Assembly: GCA_023091735.1 (NCBI GenBank)
Contig: JALKBU010000066.1
Location: forward strand, 32,637 to 96,636
Direction: 5' to 3'
Length of the DNA: 64,000 nucleotides
Source: Trichomonas tenax
Taxonomy: Eukaryota; Parabasalia; Trichomonadida; Trichomonadidae
Below are positions 61,141-64,000 of the stretch, piece after piece. A program made the translations under genes and the position numbers. The notes beneath the pieces were generated by a model that was not told the DNA's origin, searched no databases, and was given only the letters and a program-made list of their open reading frames with translations. Numbering within the stretch: the first letter of the stretch is position 1; each line of letters opens with the position of its first letter.

Positions 61141-64000
61141 GAGACTTTTCTGGATGTTCTCATAAGCGGATTCAATTAAGAGGAGCATCCTCATATACAA
61201 TAATTGTGAATTATTTTCTCCTTGTGAAACAGTTTCACTAATGTTATAACGATTGTTAAAGCAAACAATTTTGTATTATAAATAGCCTCTGATCTTTTGA
61301 TATTCAGTAATACAACTAACAGGAATGATATGCTACATTGTGAAATGAATAAATACATATTTTGTTTCGCATAATATCAAGAATACATGCAATGCATAAT
61401 TTATTAATTTAACAAGCTTTTTAAGTTAAATTTTCCCGATGATATCAGGTTAAGACTTTGTTTTATGAATGTTCCTGAATTCAAACTGCAAACGACTTTA
61501 TGTTAATCCACATATAATCAAGCGGAAGAAAATTATACAATATTCTGTTGCTTATTGATTTTCTGTAGTTTTAATCTTTGATTTTATTTCTACAATCAAT
61601 ATTTTTCGGATCTACTGATCTCATCAAATAAGCTAAGGACAGCAATGCCATTTAACATTAATTAGCATTTTGATTTTTCCAATCTTTGTTTTAGAGCCCG
61701 AGGAACACTCTGATACTCATGCACATGTATTTTCTTAGGCAGAAAATCATATATCACTTCTCAAACATATGCATTTTGCGGTTCGTTCTAATTTTTTTTG
61801 ATTTTCAATAAGGATCAAGTTTTTGATATTTTAACCTATATGATGGTCATTAATGGAAGTAGCATATTAAGGATTTATATGTTCCAAATGATTTAAACGA
61901 CACCTATGAGATATTTGATTCAATAAAAAAATCAAAACATACTGAAATAGCCAAAAATAATGTTTCTGTCTAAGAACAATCATGGCTTTTATTTGAATGC
62001 CCTTTAATTATCGATAATTGAGAGAAAATAAAACCCATTATTGAGAGCATTCAATCTTATTTGAATTAAGACGTGATAAATCAAATCTCTAGATCCATTT
62101 GAGTGCTTTCATCATATTTCTTTTTTGTGAGTTTTCACAAAATTCATTGTGATGCACATGGACACAAATAAAAATACAATGGACATAATCCATACAGTAT
62201 TGCCGACCATTTATTCGAAGACAACAAGTAAACATTTATCGAGCACGTTTGAGTTCTCAATTCCTCTGAGATGTCTATAAATTGTTATAATGCAACAGCG
62301 AAATGTTCTGCATTTAAGACATCTTTAGCCATAATTCGCCTGAAAAATGCAAAAATTTATCAAAAATTATTAAAAATAGAAGCAGGATACCAAACAACTT
62401 CAAGAGGCTTTATTTCATGATCATTTTTAAATAGAATCAAATTGATTAATGCCATGCCATCATGATCATAATAAGAGAGCATATGATGCAATATAATAAT
62501 GATATATTAAAATGTTACTTATCATAATGATGTTCTTCAGCATGAATTATTTGATTTTCACTTCCAGTTTCAATGCGCATCTTTATTCGCCGATTGATGC
62601 TTTTGCTTCTTTAAATCAATTGATACTCCATCATGGTGACCAGTAGTATTCAGTCAGCTCCAATAAAATGAGCTTTACATAATACCATCTACGACTTTTT
62701 GAGCAGATTATACATACTATTATAACAAAATAGTTGGTTATAGTAAAAAATCTGCCTGCTTCCATTTTAATTTATATGACAACATTCGATGCATCTGCTT
62801 CTACTCATTCCATGTTTCTCCTAATATAGTTCCTTCTTGATAGGAAGATATAAACTCAACAACTTCCTCGATTTCACTGTTTTCCATTGCCTTCGAGGTA
62901 GATTCGAGATAAACAAGATGATCAATTTCAGAGAAAAATAAATTTGTTGTTATATTATCGGGGGTATGAAAAGCTTAAGCTATAGTTCTTCAACGCAGAT
63001 TATAATTAGAAACGACGCAATCTCAAAAAATCAAAATTACCAAAATATCAAATCATACAATTTTAATGATTTCCTGATTTTACCTTCTGAAGTCATAGCT
63101 ATACCTGAGGTAAAAGAAAATCATTAAAATTGTATGATTTGATATTTTGGTAATTTTGATTTTTTGAGATTGCGTCGTTACTAATTATAATTATTACGAA
63201 CATACTCTAAAATGATATTGCCTCATATTTTATAAGATTGCATTAAAGAAAAAGAAAAAGCTGAACATCAATGGGGCAAATGAACTCGATCCCGCAAAAA
63301 GTAAACGTTAGCAATTGGACAAATTTTTTGCTATGTAATCATTTTTCCCTGCCAATATTTTCATACTTTAAATCTTGATTTTGGTAAGCACATTATATTA
63401 TTTATTCAATGTAGATGTTGTGTACTAAATTTTAAGGTCCGCTATGGCCAAATATAGGCGCTCAAAATATTCTATGAGATTGTCTAAAAAAGGTATTTCC
63501 CAAAATTTGATGCTTTCAAGATAGAGAGATCTAGATTTACAATGATATTCGATTCTTTGCAAATAGCATATTAGAGGACATTCATTAATATCCCTCGCTT
63601 AAAAATCATTGACTTTGAAAAAGAAATGTGATTTTTTCAAAAAACACGAGTGATGTGAAAATCAGTACCCTTTTTTCTTGCATTAATTCATTTGCCAATC
63701 ATCACTTAGCAATATTTTGGTAATAAATTTGCAAAATACTAACAGGGAGAAAAAATTAAAAAAAAAAAACAGCAAAATTTGCCTATTTCTCGATTTCAAG
63801 GTATAATTTGCATTATTTGTAGCACTGTGATCGTTGTAATGCCGAAATAAATTGAAAATACATGTTTTTGAAGAAGTAGTATAAGCTTGGGGGGTGTATG
63901 ACAATTTTTGTAACTATATATAGTGGGGACAATAACTAATATATATAGTGGGAAAAACTAAGTTAATTTTAAATTTTATTTATTTTTATTCTTACATAAA
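61141..64000. other. Gene-poor AT-rich region to the window end
   Basis: No gene recognised over about 2.9 kb. A minus-strand frame at 63683-63904 is AT-rich and unconvincing. The only structure is the foldback element at 62999-63191. The last 100 bp have a direct repeat of TATATATAGTGGG (near 63916 and 63941). Confidence 0.5.
62999..63191. mobile_element. Small foldback (MITE-like) element
   Basis: Two arms of about 73 bp (62999-63072 and 63118-63191) are near-perfect inverted copies with only one or two differences, around a loop of about 45 bp. Ends read ATTATAATTAG-AACGACGC. No coding capacity. Target duplication is hidden because the palindrome runs into AT-rich flanks. Confidence 0.75.

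Noticed and set aside
63683..63904. 73-codon minus-strand frame near the right end
   Set aside because: Phe/Asn-rich translation across poly-A/T runs; chance frame.
1..64000. CRISPR arrays, bacterial operons, rRNA genes
   Set aside because: No regularly spaced direct repeats, Shine-Dalgarno-led gene clusters or rRNA-like sequence were seen; gene content is eukaryotic.

Overview
This AT-rich eukaryotic window looks like a parabasalid (trichomonad) genome, most likely Tritrichomonas or a close relative. The reasons are intronless genes packed between AT-rich deserts, a giant multi-pass transmembrane cyclase with PAS and class III catalytic domains, a tail-anchored CS-plus-Sel1/TPR protein resembling the hydrogenosomal Tom36/Tom46 receptors, decayed ankyrin and beta-helix surface-protein copies, and fragments of Maverick/Polinton-like elements. 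The species assignment is inference; no rRNA or other decisive marker is present.

Layout. 0-12 kb: coiled-coil protein, decayed surface-protein copy, TTL-like ligase, ankyrin protein, ribosomal protein eL15, Pol I/III subunit AC19, second coiled-coil protein. 12-15.2 kb: gene-poor. 15.2-19.9 kb: transmembrane cyclase. 20-24.6 kb: an element with GC-rich terminal inverted repeats, an ARL6IP1/reticulon-like membrane-hairpin protein, a decayed gene, a small single-pass membrane protein and an element-derived open frame. 24.8-27.4 kb: exosome nuclease Rrp44/DIS3. 27.5-29.2 kb: Maverick/virus-like remnant with integrase C-terminus, DxD/SxH primase fragment and two more frames. 29.4-36.1 kb: transposase-like fragment, unexplained GC-rich island, TFIIA large subunit, two decayed genes (one a polytopic GT-C-like protein) and a second element patch. 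36.3-45 kb: coiled-coil protein convergent with a 2421-residue HEAT-type protein that I read as a divergent TRRAP/Tra1. 45.1-46.9 kb: ankyrin pseudogene with insertions at every repeat boundary. 47-48.1 kb: Tom36/46-like protein. 48.1-51.6 kb: gene-poor, with an inverted-repeat element and a degenerate tRNA. 51.7-54.6 kb: R2R3 Myb, truncated surface-protein copy, uS8 and a tetraspanin-like protein. 54.7-59.7 kb: gene-poor interval between inverted 67-bp repeats, enclosing a 463-bp-arm palindrome and a smaller inverted-repeat element. 59.9-61 kb: secreted protein and eL32. 61-64 kb: gene-poor, with a foldback element.

Intact genes serve housekeeping (ribosomal proteins eL15, uS8, eL32; Pol I/III AC19; TFIIA; Rrp44; probable TRRAP), organelle and membrane biology (Tom36/46-like, ARL6IP1-like, tetraspanin-like), signalling (cyclase), tubulin modification and Myb regulation. 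They are single transcription units rather than an operon. A motif of the form TTTAC-R/W-TG-N-CA, in either orientation and often in several copies, recurs just upstream of many start codons and may be a shared promoter element. Start codons were set at ATG; several frames open earlier at TTG or GTG, which I did not accept.

No single intact undescribed system is visible. The best candidates for new biology are the primase-bearing Maverick-like remnant with its own repeated gene leader, the ankyrin pseudogene with boundary-phased insertions, the GC-rich island beside a promoter-motif cluster, and the shared promoter motif itself.
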